Shown in pieces: positions 8,292-17,673 of a stretch of DNA of 32,189 nucleotides. The notes below the pieces were generated by a model. The model had not been told where the DNA came from. It did no database searches and saw only the letters and a list, made by a program, of their open reading frames with translations. Within the stretch, counting starts at the first letter, position 1. Each line of letters starts with the position of its first letter. A program made the translations under genes and the position numbers. This DNA comes from Eubacteriales bacterium. Its GTDB lineage: Bacteria; Bacillota; Clostridia; Peptostreptococcales; Anaerovoracaceae. The DNA lies in contig JAQXJR010000038.1 of NCBI GenBank assembly GCA_029009055.1, positions 1 to 32,189 of the forward strand, written 5' to 3'.

Positions 8292-9347
8292 ATGAAGATC
8301 GTAGTAGATGGAATGGGTGGGGATAATGCCCCTGAAGCACCGGTTAAGGGCGCTGTAGAAGCGGCGCGCGAGCTGGGAGCGGAAGACAGCATAATTATCG
8401 TCGGACGCGAGGATGAAGTCAGGAAGGTCTTGGATGAAAGCGGATATGACGGCGATAAAATAGAAGTGCTTAACGCCAGCGAAGTCATAGAGACAGGAGA
8501 ACCGCCTGTTAAAGCCTTAAGAAGGAAGAAGGACTCTTCTATAGTAAGAGGCATGGAGCTTCTTAAAGAAGGTAAGGGAGACGCTTTCGTTTCCGCGGGA
8601 AGCACGGGCGCCGTATTCGCGGGAAGTGTCATGAAGCTGGGAAGGCTTAAGGGAATAGGCCGTCCGGCTCTGGCAGCCATCTACCCGGTAGTAGGCATGG
8701 AACCGTCACTTCTTCTGGACGCGGGCGCTAACGCTGAGTGTAAGTCTGAATACCTAAGGGAATTCGCCATTATGGGCAGCATATATATGGATAAGGTGCT
8801 GGGAGTTAAGGATCCTACTGTAGGCCTCGTAAATAACGGGACCGAGGAGAATAAGGGATCAGCTCTCACTAAGGAAGCTTACCAGCTCATTAAGAACAGC
8901 GACGTGAATTTCGTCGGGAACATAGAGACGAGGGAGCTTCAGAACCACGCGGCTGACGTCATAGTAACTGATGGCTTTACCGGTAACGCCATAGTGAAGC
9001 TGACTGAGGGCATAGGGCTCATGGTCATCAGGGAGATGAAGAAGAGATTCTTATCTAGCACTAAGAATAAGATCGGAGCTCTTCTCCTTAAGGACCAGCT
9101 GCTAGGTATTAAGAAGGAGTTCGATTACAGCGAGTACGGCGGAGCTCCTATACTGGGCATAAAGTATCCTGTGGTAAAGGCACATGGATCCTCTGACCCG
9201 CAGGCTTTCAAGCAGACCATATTAAAGGCTGTTCCGTTCGTTAAGGGCGATGTCATCGGTAAGATAACAGAGTCCCTGGAGGCTTATGAGGAAGCCCAGG
9301 TTGAAAACTCAGACGAGACTTCAGACGTATCCGGTCAGGAAAAGTAA
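8292..9347 (+). CDS. plsX: Phosphate acyltransferase PlsX
   Basis: PlsX converts acyl-ACP and phosphate to acyl-phosphate, the donor used by PlsY. The N-terminus IVVDGMGGDNAPEAPVKGA is diagnostic; further blocks are VSAGSTGAVFAG near residues 100-111, LLDAGANAECK near 142-152 and VTDGFTGNAIVKLTEG near 226-241. The ATG at 8292 lies 8 nt after GGAG (8280-8283); a TTG at 8274 overlaps that site and is rejected. Length is 351 aa, with a roughly 20-residue acidic tail beyond the family core. In many Firmicutes fabD/fabG/acpP or at least acpP lie between plsX and rnc; here they are absent and a terminator hairpin follows. Confidence 0.95.
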   Translation: MKIVVDGMGGDNAPEAPVKGAVEAARELGAEDSIIIVGREDEVRKVLDESGYDGDKIEVLNASEVIETGEPPVKALRRKKDSSIVRGMELLKEGKGDAFVSAGSTGAVFAGSVMKLGRLKGIGRPALAAIYPVVGMEPSLLLDAGANAECKSEYLREFAIMGSIYMDKVLGVKDPTVGLVNNGTEENKGSALTKEAYQLIKNSDVNFVGNIETRELQNHAADVIVTDGFTGNAIVKLTEGIGLMVIREMKKRFLSSTKNKIGALLLKDQLLGIKKEFDYSEYGGAPILGIKYPVVKAHGSSDPQAFKQTILKAVPFVKGDVIGKITESLEAYEEAQVENSDETSDVSGQEK

Positions 9348-9361
9348 TATATATGATGATG

Positions 9362-9412
9362 TAAGCCGCGTCAGGACAGGGTATCTGTCCCCCGCGGCTT
9401 AACGTTGTTTTT
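9362..9412 (+). terminator. Strong hairpin with U-tract between plsX and rnc
   Basis: TAAGCCGCG (9362-9370) pairs perfectly with CGCGGCTTA (9393-9401). Inside it GGACAG (9374-9379) pairs with CTGTCC (9385-9390) around GGTAT. The tract TTGTTTTT (9405-9412) follows. It has the form of an intrinsic terminator, but rnc begins only 33 nt later. It could instead be an attenuator, or a duplex cut by RNase III in the rnc leader. Confidence 0.8.
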
Positions 9413-9445
9413 ATCGGGGCTTCGTGCCCGAGGAAAGAGACGCAA

Positions 9446-10162
9446 TTGAAGAATATCGAGAAGATAGATACCAGGGATTTCGAGCAGAGAATAGAATATA
9501 AATTCCGGAATAAGACTTTGCTGGAAACGGCCCTGACACATAGTTCATACTGCAGAGATAACTCCATACCTATGGAGCGCTGCAATGAGAGGATGGAATT
9601 CCTGGGAGACGCTTTCCTGGACGCTATAGTCGGCGAGGAGATGTATAAGAGACTCCCTGAGAAGCCTGAGGGAATCTTGACTAAGAGGAGAGCGGCTGCT
9701 GTATGCGGTGATGCTCTCGTGGTAGTGGGAGAAGAAATAGGTATAGGGAAGTATATGCGGCTTGGATTGGGCGAGAAGAAGAACGGCGGCAGGTCGAAGC
9801 ACTCTATAGTCGGCGACGCCACGGAAGCGCTTATCGGCGCTATATATCTGGATGGCGGCTATGATGAAGCTAAGAGATTCGTGCTGAGAGAGTTCGGTGA
9901 ACTCATAGATGAAGCGGCGCACGGTGAGCTCGGCAGGGACTATAAGTCCGAAATACAGGTGAAACTGCAGGCAGGCGGTAAATGCCCGGAAATAAAATAC
10001 GTCGAAGCCGGGGAAAGCGGTCCAGACCACGATAAGACATTCAGAATGGAGCTTTACTGTAATGGCGTCGTTATAGGAAGCGGAATAGGTAAGAATAAGA
10101 AGCAGGCTGAGCAGGAAGCCGCGAGAGACGCTTTGGAAAGAGGTTTGAAGCATGTACTTTAA
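9446..10162 (+). CDS. rnc: Ribonuclease III
   Basis: Double-strand-specific endoribonuclease that processes rRNA precursors and some mRNAs. The signature NERMEFLGD starts at residue 47; the catalytic acids are E51, D55, D124 and E127 (DATEALIGAIYLDGG). The C-terminal dsRNA-binding domain covers about 165-236, ending in the KNKKQAEQEAARDAL helix. Length 238 is normal. Translation begins at TTG 9446, 12 nt after GAGG (9430-9433). The 3' end overlaps smc by 11 nt, implying translational coupling. A long hairpin just upstream (9362-9401) would be in the leader of any read-through transcript and is a plausible target for the enzyme itself (inference; leader cleavage by RNase III is known for the E. 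coli rnc operon). Confidence 0.95.
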   Translation: MKNIEKIDTRDFEQRIEYKFRNKTLLETALTHSSYCRDNSIPMERCNERMEFLGDAFLDAIVGEEMYKRLPEKPEGILTKRRAAAVCGDALVVVGEEIGIGKYMRLGLGEKKNGGRSKHSIVGDATEALIGAIYLDGGYDEAKRFVLREFGELIDEAAHGELGRDYKSEIQVKLQAGGKCPEIKYVEAGESGPDHDKTFRMELYCNGVVIGSGIGKNKKQAEQEAARDALERGLKHVL

Positions 10163-13100
10163 ACGCCTGGAAATACAGGGGTTCAAATCTTTCGCAGATA
10201 AGGTGACCATAGATTTCAATAAGGGGATCACATGTATAGTGGGCCCTAACGGAAGCGGTAAGAGTAATGTCAGCGATGCCTTACGCTGGGTGCTGGGTGA
10301 GCAGAGCCCTAAGACACTGCGCGGCGGGAAGATGGACGAAGTTATTTTCAACGGCACGTCTTCCAGACACTCTAAGGGCATGGCTGAAGTCACTCTGGTC
10401 ATAGATAACTCGGACGGAGCCCTTAAAACTCCTTACTCCGAGGTCTCCATAACCAGACGCATGTTCCGCGATGGTAATATGGAGTATCTGCTAAATAATA
10501 ATCAGGTGAGGCTTAGGGACATCCGCGAGCTGATCATGGATACCGGTATCGGAGTGGACGGGTATTCTATCATAGGTCAGGGTAAAATAGCGGAGATCGT
10601 GAGCGAGAAACCTGAAGCCCGCAGAGCCATATTCGAAGAATCAGCCGGCATAGTCACATATAAGACGAAGAAGGCCGACGCCGAGAGGAAGCTCGCCGAC
10701 ACAGAGCAGAACCTAAACAGGCTGAACGATATCATTAGCGAGATAGACGGCAGGATAGACGGCCTCAGAGAAGCCAGCGCGAAAGCCAAGCGGTATCTCG
10801 AGCTCAGGGATAGGTATAAGAGCCTGGAAGTAAACATCATCGTAAGACAGATAGATGATTTCAATAAGAAGCAAAGCATATTCACGGACGAACTCCGTTC
10901 TTTAGATGAGGAAGAAGCCGCTAAGGACAAGGCCCTTCGGGACATATCTTCTGACATAGAAAAGCTGGATGCCGAGAGAGCTGACCTGGAAGAAAAACAG
11001 GGCAGCCTAAACGAAAAACTCATAGACCTCACAGGCCGCCTGGCATCCGCTGATAAGGAAGACCAGTATGGCAGAGAGCGCCTGGAACAGATAAGCGCGG
11101 AAGAAGTCAGGCTTTCCGGTGAATTTGAAACAGCCTCACGTAAAGTGAAAGTCCTGACAGCCGAGATCGCCAACCTGGAGAAAGAGATAGGGGAAAGCGA
11201 GGAGGCGAGCGAGCGGGCTGAGGCTTACTCGGCGGAATGCGCTGATAATCTTGATAAGCTAGAACGTGAATCTAAAGAATATACAGATCTGGTGAACGGC
11301 AGGAATGAGAAGCTCTTCGCCCTCCATAACGAGAACCTGGAGAAGAAGAGCGAAGTCAGAAGCGTAGAAAGCTATCTTTCTTCCATGAAGAATCGGAAGG
11401 CAGCCCTGTTGAAAGAAGACGCCGAGCTTGAAGAAAAGCTGTCTGAGCAGGACGCCCGGCTTAAGTCATCGGAAGCCGATCTGAATGAAGCGAGGAATGG
11501 CATAGATGAAAGCCGAAAGGCATACCGAGAAGCCGCTCAGAAGGCCGAGACCGTAAAGTCAGACCTGGCTCGGGCGGCAGATGAGGTTTCCCGCCTCACG
11601 TCTAAGCTTAACCGTATGTCAGCCAGACAGGGCGCCATGGTCGAGATGGAAAACAGCTATGAGGGCTATAACTATCCTGTTAAGTTCATCATGGGGGCCA
11701 AGATCAGGGGCGTAGAAGGCGTAGTGGCAGAGCTCATAGATGTGCCATACGGACTGGAGACTGCTGTAGAGACTGCTTTAGGCGGCGCCAAGCAGAACAT
11801 AGTAACAGCTGACGACGCCAGCGCTAAGGCGGCTGTAGCCGAACTTAAGAAGCGCCGCGCGGGCAGGCTCACATTCCTTCCTGTTACCTCTGTCAGGGGA
11901 AGAGAAGTTCAGGTGCCGGCGGACATAGAACGGGCGAGGGGCTATAGAGGCGTGGCTTCGCGGCTCATAAAATGCGACCCGAGATACGACGGCATCATGA
12001 CATACCTGCTGGGCAGAGTCGTGATCGTAGAAGACCTGGACTCTGCCATTGCCTTTTCTAAGAGAAACATGCCGGGCGCCCGCTTCGTCACATTAGAAGG
12101 CGAAGTCGTGAACGCCAGCGGCGCTATAACAGGAGGCTCATTCAAGTCCAGCGGGGCTGTGCTTCTCGGCCGTAAGAACGAGATAGCCAGGCTGTCGGAC
12201 GACATGAAGAAGCTTAAGGCTTTGCTCGATGATAAGCAAAGAAATAAAGGCGCTATAGAGGCCGGTCTCGACCGGGCGAACTCTGATATGGAGAAAGCCA
12301 AGGAAGCCGGCAGAAACAGCGAATTTCGCGTAAGAGCCCTGGAAGAGGATATAAAGCGCGGGAAGAAGGACCTGGAGGATACCCGTGCGAGGCTCGAATC
12401 TAATGAGCAGGAGCTTAAGTCTCTGGAGGAACAGTACGCCAAGTCTCAGGAACAGGCGGAGAGGCTGTCCGGCGAAGGCCGCGATATGGAGGCCGAGATA
12501 GAGAAGATAAACCGGGAGATAGAGTCGGCTTCTGAGGATTTTGATAAGAAAAATCAGGCTCTGGAAGACGCCAGGGACGAGCTGACATCGGCTAAGATAG
12601 AGGCTTCTACGGCTCAGAATAAGGTGAAGAGCCTTAAGGGCATAGCAGAGAGAGTATCGGGCGAGCGCGAGGAGCATACCGCGAGGGCGGAAGATGCCCA
12701 GACCAGACTCGCGTCACTTCAGGATGAGAAGGCAGGTCTCACATCTAAAGCAAAGGGAAACAGCGAGGCCTCTCAGAGACTCCGTTCTGAAAAAGAAGCG
12801 GCGGAGCAGGCTCTTAATGGTATAATCGAAGGTAAGGGCAGGCTGACGGACAGGTATTCCGGTCTTACAGCTAAATCGGACAGCCTTAAGAACGATATAA
12901 GCGATATAAAGGATAAGAAATATCAGCTTAATGTCCGCTCTGTTAAGGGCGATGAGAAGTTGTCAGCCCTGAAAGACAGGCTTTGGACGGATTTCGAGAT
13001 CTCATACGCTGAGGCTTTGGATATGAGGGAGGAGAAATTCGCTCTATCCACAGCTCAGAAGGAGAGCCGGGAGATCAGGAAGGAAATGGCGGGCTTAGGA

Positions 13101-13712
13101 GACGTGAACGTATCCGCTATAGGCGAATTCGAGCGCGAGAGCAAGCGGCTGGAGTTCCTTACTGTGCAGAGGTCTGATGTAGTGGAAGCGGCTGCGGAGC
13201 TCGATAAGATCATTAAGGAAACGGACTCCACTATAATCAGGAGGTTCAGGAAGAATTTCGACGATGTGAACGCGTCGTTCCGTAAGGTGTTCCGCCAGCT
13301 GTTCGGAGGCGGTTCAGCAGAGCTTAAGATGTCCGACGAGACTGATTTGCTGAATTCGGGCGTGGACATAATAGCCCAGCCGCCTGGGAAGAAACTCCAG
13401 AATATAAACCTCATGTCAGGTGGAGAGAAGACTATGACTGCCATAGCGCTCATATTCGCTGTGCTGACCGTGAAGCCGACTCCTTTCTGCATACTGGATG
13501 AGGTGGAAGCGGCTCTGGACGACGAAAATATAGTGAGATTCTCTGATTACCTGAGTAACTTCAGTGACACCCAGTTCGCGGTCATAACGCACCATAAGAT
13601 CACCATGGAGAAGGCAGATGTCCTGTATGGCATCACCATGCCGGAGCACGGCGTGTCCAAGCTGCTCAGCCTGAAGCTGGAAGAATATGACGAAAACGAA
13701 TACACTTCATAA
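10152..13712 (+). CDS. smc: Chromosome segregation/condensation protein SMC
   Basis: SMC is the ATP-driven loop-extruding core of bacterial condensin, working with ScpA and ScpB. The N-terminal ATPase half carries Walker A GPNGSGKSN at residues 31-39 and the conserved FKSFADKV block. Long coiled coils run from about 165 to 500 and from 670 to 1000. The hinge lies at about 503-660 (VKFIMGAKIRGVEGVVAE through ASGAITGGSF). The C-terminal half has the ABC signature SGGEK starting at S1089 and Walker B ILDEVEAALDD with D1116 and E1117. Length 1186 is typical. It overlaps rnc by 11 nt and is followed 15 nt later by ftsY, the standard Firmicutes order. scpA and scpB are not in this window. Confidence 0.97.
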   Translation: MYFKRLEIQGFKSFADKVTIDFNKGITCIVGPNGSGKSNVSDALRWVLGEQSPKTLRGGKMDEVIFNGTSSRHSKGMAEVTLVIDNSDGALKTPYSEVSITRRMFRDGNMEYLLNNNQVRLRDIRELIMDTGIGVDGYSIIGQGKIAEIVSEKPEARRAIFEESAGIVTYKTKKADAERKLADTEQNLNRLNDIISEIDGRIDGLREASAKAKRYLELRDRYKSLEVNIIVRQIDDFNKKQSIFTDELRSLDEEEAAKDKALRDISSDIEKLDAERADLEEKQGSLNEKLIDLTGRLASADKEDQYGRERLEQISAEEVRLSGEFETASRKVKVLTAEIANLEKEIGESEEASERAEAYSAECADNLDKLERESKEYTDLVNGRNEKLFALHNENLEKKSEVRSVESYLSSMKNRKAALLKEDAELEEKLSEQDARLKSSEADLNEARNGIDESRKAYREAAQKAETVKSDLARAADEVSRLTSKLNRMSARQGAMVEMENSYEGYNYPVKFIMGAKIRGVEGVVAELIDVPYGLETAVETALGGAKQNIVTADDASAKAAVAELKKRRAGRLTFLPVTSVRGREVQVPADIERARGYRGVASRLIKCDPRYDGIMTYLLGRVVIVEDLDSAIAFSKRNMPGARFVTLEGEVVNASGAITGGSFKSSGAVLLGRKNEIARLSDDMKKLKALLDDKQRNKGAIEAGLDRANSDMEKAKEAGRNSEFRVRALEEDIKRGKKDLEDTRARLESNEQELKSLEEQYAKSQEQAERLSGEGRDMEAEIEKINREIESASEDFDKKNQALEDARDELTSAKIEASTAQNKVKSLKGIAERVSGEREEHTARAEDAQTRLASLQDEKAGLTSKAKGNSEASQRLRSEKEAAEQALNGIIEGKGRLTDRYSGLTAKSDSLKNDISDIKDKKYQLNVRSVKGDEKLSALKDRLWTDFEISYAEALDMREEKFALSTAQKESREIRKEMAGLGDVNVSAIGEFERESKRLEFLTVQRSDVVEAAAELDKIIKETDSTIIRRFRKNFDDVNASFRKVFRQLFGGGSAELKMSDETDLLNSGVDIIAQPPGKKLQNINLMSGGEKTMTAIALIFAVLTVKPTPFCILDEVEAALDDENIVRFSDYLSNFSDTQFAVITHHKITMEKADVLYGITMPEHGVSKLLSLKLEEYDENEYTS

Positions 13713-13727
13713 TAAACGGAGGGAAAT

Positions 13728-14627
13728 ATGGCATTAACAGAGAAGAAGAAAGGTTTCTTCGGCCGTCTGTCCCAGAAGATAGGGGACGTCCTGTTCGAGA
13801 GGACCAGGATAGACGATGACATGATAGATGAGCTGGAAGAGGCTCTCATCACGTCTGATATCGGCATGGACACGACGCAGAAGATCATGGATAAACTCCG
13901 CGATAAGGTAAATAAAAACGAGATCACGGAGCCGAAATACATAAGAAGGCAGCTGGCTAATTTCATAGCAGAAGCCATAGATAAGGGCGAAAGGTCTGAG
14001 CTTTCCACTGATTATCCGCTCGTCATCATGATGATTGGTATTAACGGAGGCGGTAAGACCACGACGATCGCTAAGCTCGGCTACATGCTGAAGCAGCAGG
14101 GTAAGTCCGTCATGTTCTGCGCGGCGGATACGTTCAGGGCGGCTGCGGCTGAGCAGCTTAAGCTGTGGGGAGACAGGATAGGCATTAATACCGTCGCTCA
14201 TCAGGAAGGCGCTGATCCGTCAGCTGTCATTTACGACGCTATCCAGTCAGCAAAGGCTAAGAATATAGATGTCCTCATTTGCGACACAGCGGGAAGGCTG
14301 CAGACAAAGAAGAATCTTATGGCTGAGCTGGAGAAGATGAACAGGATAGTGGACCGGGAGTACCCGGAAGCCGCCAGAGAGACTTTACTGGTTCTGGACG
14401 CTACGAATGGTAAGAACGCTATCTCACAGGCTGAGCAGTTCAATGAAGCCGCTAAGCTCACGGGCGTGGTCATCACTAAGTTGGATGGGACATCTAAGGG
14501 CGGCATAGCTGTTACCGTGGCTGACCAGTTCGATCTGCCTGTTAAGTTCATAGGAGTCGGCGAGAAGATGGAAGATCTGCAGAAATTCGACGCTCATGAG
14601 TTCGCGGAGGGTATCATAAATGAGTAA
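13728..14627 (+). CDS. ftsY: Signal recognition particle receptor FtsY
   Basis: SRP-family GTPase that docks ribosome-SRP complexes at the membrane. It has only a four-helix N domain (about 1-90) and a G domain, without the long acidic A domain of enterobacterial FtsY; 299 aa is normal for Firmicutes. G1 is GINGGGKTT (104-112); DTFRAAAAEQL, DTAGRLQTKKNLMAEL, TKLDGTSKGG and the closing PVKFIGVGEKMEDLQ follow in order. GINGGGK has Gly where GVNGVGK is commoner, a mild variation. GGAGGG sits a few nt ahead of the ATG. Its last 8 nt overlap der, so the two are probably translationally coupled. The usual neighbours ylxM and ffh are not here. Confidence 0.95.
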   Translation: MALTEKKKGFFGRLSQKIGDVLFERTRIDDDMIDELEEALITSDIGMDTTQKIMDKLRDKVNKNEITEPKYIRRQLANFIAEAIDKGERSELSTDYPLVIMMIGINGGGKTTTIAKLGYMLKQQGKSVMFCAADTFRAAAAEQLKLWGDRIGINTVAHQEGADPSAVIYDAIQSAKAKNIDVLICDTAGRLQTKKNLMAELEKMNRIVDREYPEAARETLLVLDATNGKNAISQAEQFNEAAKLTGVVITKLDGTSKGGIAVTVADQFDLPVKFIGVGEKMEDLQKFDAHEFAEGIINE

Positions 14628-15945
14628 ACCGATAGCTGCCATAGTAGGCAGGCCGAATGTGGGTAAATCCACGTTTTTCAACATGGTGATAGGTAAGAGG
14701 CTTTCCATAGTGGAAGACACGCCGGGTGTCACCAGGGACAGGATATACGCTGAGACAGAGTGGAGCGGCGTAGAGTTCGCTCTCATAGATACAGGCGGTA
14801 TAGAGAGGCCGGGAGACGATGTGATCCTGTCTAACATGAGAGCTCAGGCCCAGGAAGCCATAGATATGGCTGACGTCATCATATTCATGGTGGATGGTAA
14901 GGAAGGCCTTACGTCCGCTGATGACGAAGTGGCTAACATGCTGAGGAGGACAGGAAAGAAAGTCATCCTCCTGGTAAATAAGATAGATAACATAAATAAG
15001 ATGCATGACACGCTGTACGATTTCTACCAGCTGGGAATAGGCGAGCCTATTCCAGTGTCAGCTCTTAATAAGCTGAATATCGGAGACGTGCTCGATGAGA
15101 TAATAAGCGGCTTTCCTGACGAGACAGAAGAGGATGAGGAAGACCGCACTCAGATAGCTATCATAGGAAAGCCAAACGCCGGAAAGTCATCCCTGGTAAA
15201 CGCTTTGCTGAAGGAGGAGAGGGTAATAGTATCTCCTATACCGGGAACGACCAGAGACTCCATAGATACGGAATTCTCCTGGAATGGCGAGGAATACACG
15301 CTCATAGACACAGCCGGCATAAGGCGCCGCAATAAGGTCTACGATAATGTCGAGAGATACAGCATCATAAGGTCTGTCGCGGCTATAGAGCGAAGCGACG
15401 TCTGCGTCATGATGATAGACGCGGCGGACGGTGTGACAGAGCAGGATAAGAGGATAGTCGGCATAGCCCATGAAGCCGGTAAGGGAATAGTCATAGCGGT
15501 AAATAAGTGGGACCTCATAGAGAAAGAGACGAACACTATGAAGCATTTCACGGAGAAAGTCCGTGATGAACTCCCATTCTTAAGCTACGCGCCTATAATC
15601 TTCATATCAGTAAAAGACAATCTCCGCGTGCAGCAGGTAATGGAGAGGGCGGCAGCAGTTTCGCAGAACTGCGCTTTAAGAGTTCCTACGGGCAGGCTGA
15701 ATTCCATTATAGAGGACGCTGTCCTCATGCAGCAGCCGCCTTCAGATAAAGGTAAACACCTGAAGATATATTACGTGTCACAGATAGGCGTGAAACCGCC
15801 GCTTTTCTCATTCCAGATAAACGACAGGGACCTGCTGCACTTCTCTTATTCCAGGTATCTGGAGAATAAGATCAGAGCCGCTTTTGGCTTCGAGGGAACA
15901 TCCATTAAGTTCGTATTCAGGGAGAAACACGATAACGAGGTATAA
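14620..15945 (+). CDS. der: Ribosome-associated GTPase Der (EngA)
   Basis: Der is an essential GTPase with two tandem G domains that assists 50S subunit maturation. G domain 1 has GRPNVGKST at residues 10-18 and DTPGVTRD; G domain 2 has GKPNAGKSS at 183-191, IPGTTRDSID, DTAGIRR and the NKWD base-specificity motif. A C-terminal KH-like domain covers roughly 355-441. The 441-aa length is standard. It starts inside the last codons of ftsY (8-nt overlap) and is followed after 3 nt by plsY, so ftsY-der-plsY-gpsA look like one transcription unit. The der-plsY-gpsA order is common in Clostridia. Confidence 0.96.
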   Translation: MSKPIAAIVGRPNVGKSTFFNMVIGKRLSIVEDTPGVTRDRIYAETEWSGVEFALIDTGGIERPGDDVILSNMRAQAQEAIDMADVIIFMVDGKEGLTSADDEVANMLRRTGKKVILLVNKIDNINKMHDTLYDFYQLGIGEPIPVSALNKLNIGDVLDEIISGFPDETEEDEEDRTQIAIIGKPNAGKSSLVNALLKEERVIVSPIPGTTRDSIDTEFSWNGEEYTLIDTAGIRRRNKVYDNVERYSIIRSVAAIERSDVCVMMIDAADGVTEQDKRIVGIAHEAGKGIVIAVNKWDLIEKETNTMKHFTEKVRDELPFLSYAPIIFISVKDNLRVQQVMERAAAVSQNCALRVPTGRLNSIIEDAVLMQQPPSDKGKHLKIYYVSQIGVKPPLFSFQINDRDLLHFSYSRYLENKIRAAFGFEGTSIKFVFREKHDNEV

Positions 15946-15948
15946 GCG

Positions 15949-16644
15949 ATGAGTGAGAATGCTTATCTTATAATAGCCGTAATAATAGCGTATTTACTTG
16001 GCTCGCTGTCGCCGTCCAGCCTCCTGGCCAGGGCTAAGGGCATAGACATCCATAAGGAAGGCAGCGGCAACCCGGGCACTACGAACACGCTGAGGGTGCT
16101 TGGTAAGAAGGCGGCGGCTATAACTCTGGTAATAGATATATTTAAGGGTGTACTGGCTGTTTCCATAGCTTTCTGGCTCACGAACGAGACAGGCGCTATG
16201 TACGCGGCTTTCGCGGCTTTCATAGGCCACCTCTATCCTATAGAGATGAAGTTCAAGGGTGGTAAGGGCGTGGCCGTAGCTTTCGGCGTCCTGCTCAGGC
16301 TGGACTGGAAGTTGGCTCTGGTCATGCTGGCTGTAATAGCCTTGACCGTGCTCATAACCAGGAAGGTTTCCGTAGGCTCGCTTGTAGCGGCAGGATCCTT
16401 CCCATTCATTTGCTGGTATATGTACCCGAAGTTCCTCCCGTTCGGCATAGCCATGGCAGCATTCATGATCATAAGACACCGCAGTAATATTAAGAGACTG
16501 ATAAACCACGAAGAAGGAAATATATCTTTTAAGAAAAAAGTGGTAGATGAGAAGGTCGGCGAGGTATTAAGGGAGAAAGAAGCCGCTGAGGTTGCCGCTG
16601 GTGTAGATGCGGAAAAAGCGACTTCAGCCGCTGATGAAAAATAA
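15949..16644 (+). CDS. plsY: Glycerol-3-phosphate acyltransferase PlsY
   Basis: Integral membrane enzyme that transfers the acyl group from acyl-phosphate (made by PlsX) to the sn-1 position of glycerol-3-phosphate. The three family motifs are visible: GSLSPSSLLARA (about 18-29), GSGNPGTTNTLRVLG (about 37-51) and KFKGGKGVAVAFG (about 101-113), among several hydrophobic helices. The family ends near residue 200; here about 35 more residues form a charged, Ala/Glu-rich cytoplasmic tail. It starts 3 nt after der. gpsA, directly downstream, makes its substrate, so the two enzymes of this step are encoded together. Confidence 0.95.
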   Translation: MSENAYLIIAVIIAYLLGSLSPSSLLARAKGIDIHKEGSGNPGTTNTLRVLGKKAAAITLVIDIFKGVLAVSIAFWLTNETGAMYAAFAAFIGHLYPIEMKFKGGKGVAVAFGVLLRLDWKLALVMLAVIALTVLITRKVSVGSLVAAGSFPFICWYMYPKFLPFGIAMAAFMIIRHRSNIKRLINHEEGNISFKKKVVDEKVGEVLREKEAAEVAAGVDAEKATSAADEK

Positions 16645-16667
16645 TCATGTGTATTTAGGAGATGCTA

Positions 16668-17666
16668 ATGTATAAGATCGGAATAATCGGAGCGGGGAGT
16701 TTCGGAACTTCTCTGGCCATCCATCTCGCTAAGAAGGGAGAAGATGTCCGCCTGATAGTCAGGAACCCTGAGAAGCTTAAAGCCATGGAGGAGACGCGCA
16801 GTAACGAAAGTTTCCTTCCCGGCGTGATATTTCCCGATAATCTTAAACTTTTTCAGCATAACGAGGACGGTCTGGAGGATTGCGATGTCTTGCTGTTCGC
16901 TGTGCCTGCCCAGAATTTCCGTTTCGCCCTGGAGAAGGGTATACCATTCATAGGTGAGAAGACTGTAGTCGTCAACGTAGCAAAGGGCATAGAGCAGGGG
17001 ACTCTCCTGAGAATGTCTGAGGTCGCTAAGATCCTGGCCCCGGAAGCTAAGTATGTGGCTCTGTCAGGTCCATCACACGCTGAGGAGCTGGGTAGAGGCA
17101 TGCCGACTACCATAGTCGCGGCTTCTGAAGACGAGGAAGTCGCTAAATTCGTTCAGGAGCTATTCTCTAATGAAACGCTGAGAGTCTACACGAATACAGA
17201 TATGGTGGGAGTGGAGCTGGGAGGCGCTCTTAAGAACGTAATAGCCCTGGGCGCCGGCATCTCAGACGGCATAGGCTATGGAGATAACGCTAAAGCCGCT
17301 CTCATGACCAGGGGAATAGCGGAGATGAAGAGGCTGGGAGTAAAACTGGGAGCTGACGAGGCTACATTCCTCGGTCTATCCGGTATAGGAGACCTCATAG
17401 TTACCTGCACATCCATGCATTCCAGGAACAGGAGATGCGGCATCATGATAGGTGAGGGCGTTAAGCCGGATGAGGCTGTTAAGAGAGTAGGCATGGTAGT
17501 AGAAGGCATAACCACAGTCGTAGCCGCCAGACAGCTGGCTATTAAGAACGGAGTGGAGATGCCTATCACAGAGGGTATCTACAGATGTTGCGTCGCTCAG
17601 AGCATAGATCCGGCTGAAGCTGTGAAGAGGCTCATGACGAGAGCGTTCAAGAACGAGATGGATTAA
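16668..17666 (+). CDS. gpsA: Glycerol-3-phosphate dehydrogenase [NAD(P)+]
   Basis: Cytosolic enzyme that reduces dihydroxyacetone phosphate to sn-glycerol-3-phosphate for phospholipids. The dinucleotide-binding GAGSFG is at residues 8-13, SGPSHAEELGRG is near 124-135, and the catalytic lysine is K189 in GALKNVIALGAGISDG. LGLSGIGDLIVTCTS and RNRRCG follow. The ATG at 16668 lies 6 nt after AGGAG (16657-16661); the in-frame ATG at 16662 touches that site and is unlikely. Length 332 is normal. It directly follows plsY, which consumes its product. Confidence 0.96.
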   Translation: MYKIGIIGAGSFGTSLAIHLAKKGEDVRLIVRNPEKLKAMEETRSNESFLPGVIFPDNLKLFQHNEDGLEDCDVLLFAVPAQNFRFALEKGIPFIGEKTVVVNVAKGIEQGTLLRMSEVAKILAPEAKYVALSGPSHAEELGRGMPTTIVAASEDEEVAKFVQELFSNETLRVYTNTDMVGVELGGALKNVIALGAGISDGIGYGDNAKAALMTRGIAEMKRLGVKLGADEATFLGLSGIGDLIVTCTSMHSRNRRCGIMIGEGVKPDEAVKRVGMVVEGITTVVAARQLAIKNGVEMPITEGIYRCCVAQSIDPAEAVKRLMTRAFKNEMD

Positions 17667-17673
17667 ATAGCGT

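Noticed and set aside
10577-13492. Long open frames on the minus strand within smc, and similar ones opposite plsX, murF and mraY
   Set aside because: They lack ribosome sites and family motifs, are Ser/Leu-rich mirror images of the Glu/Lys-rich coiled coil or of helices, and lie opposite well-supported genes.
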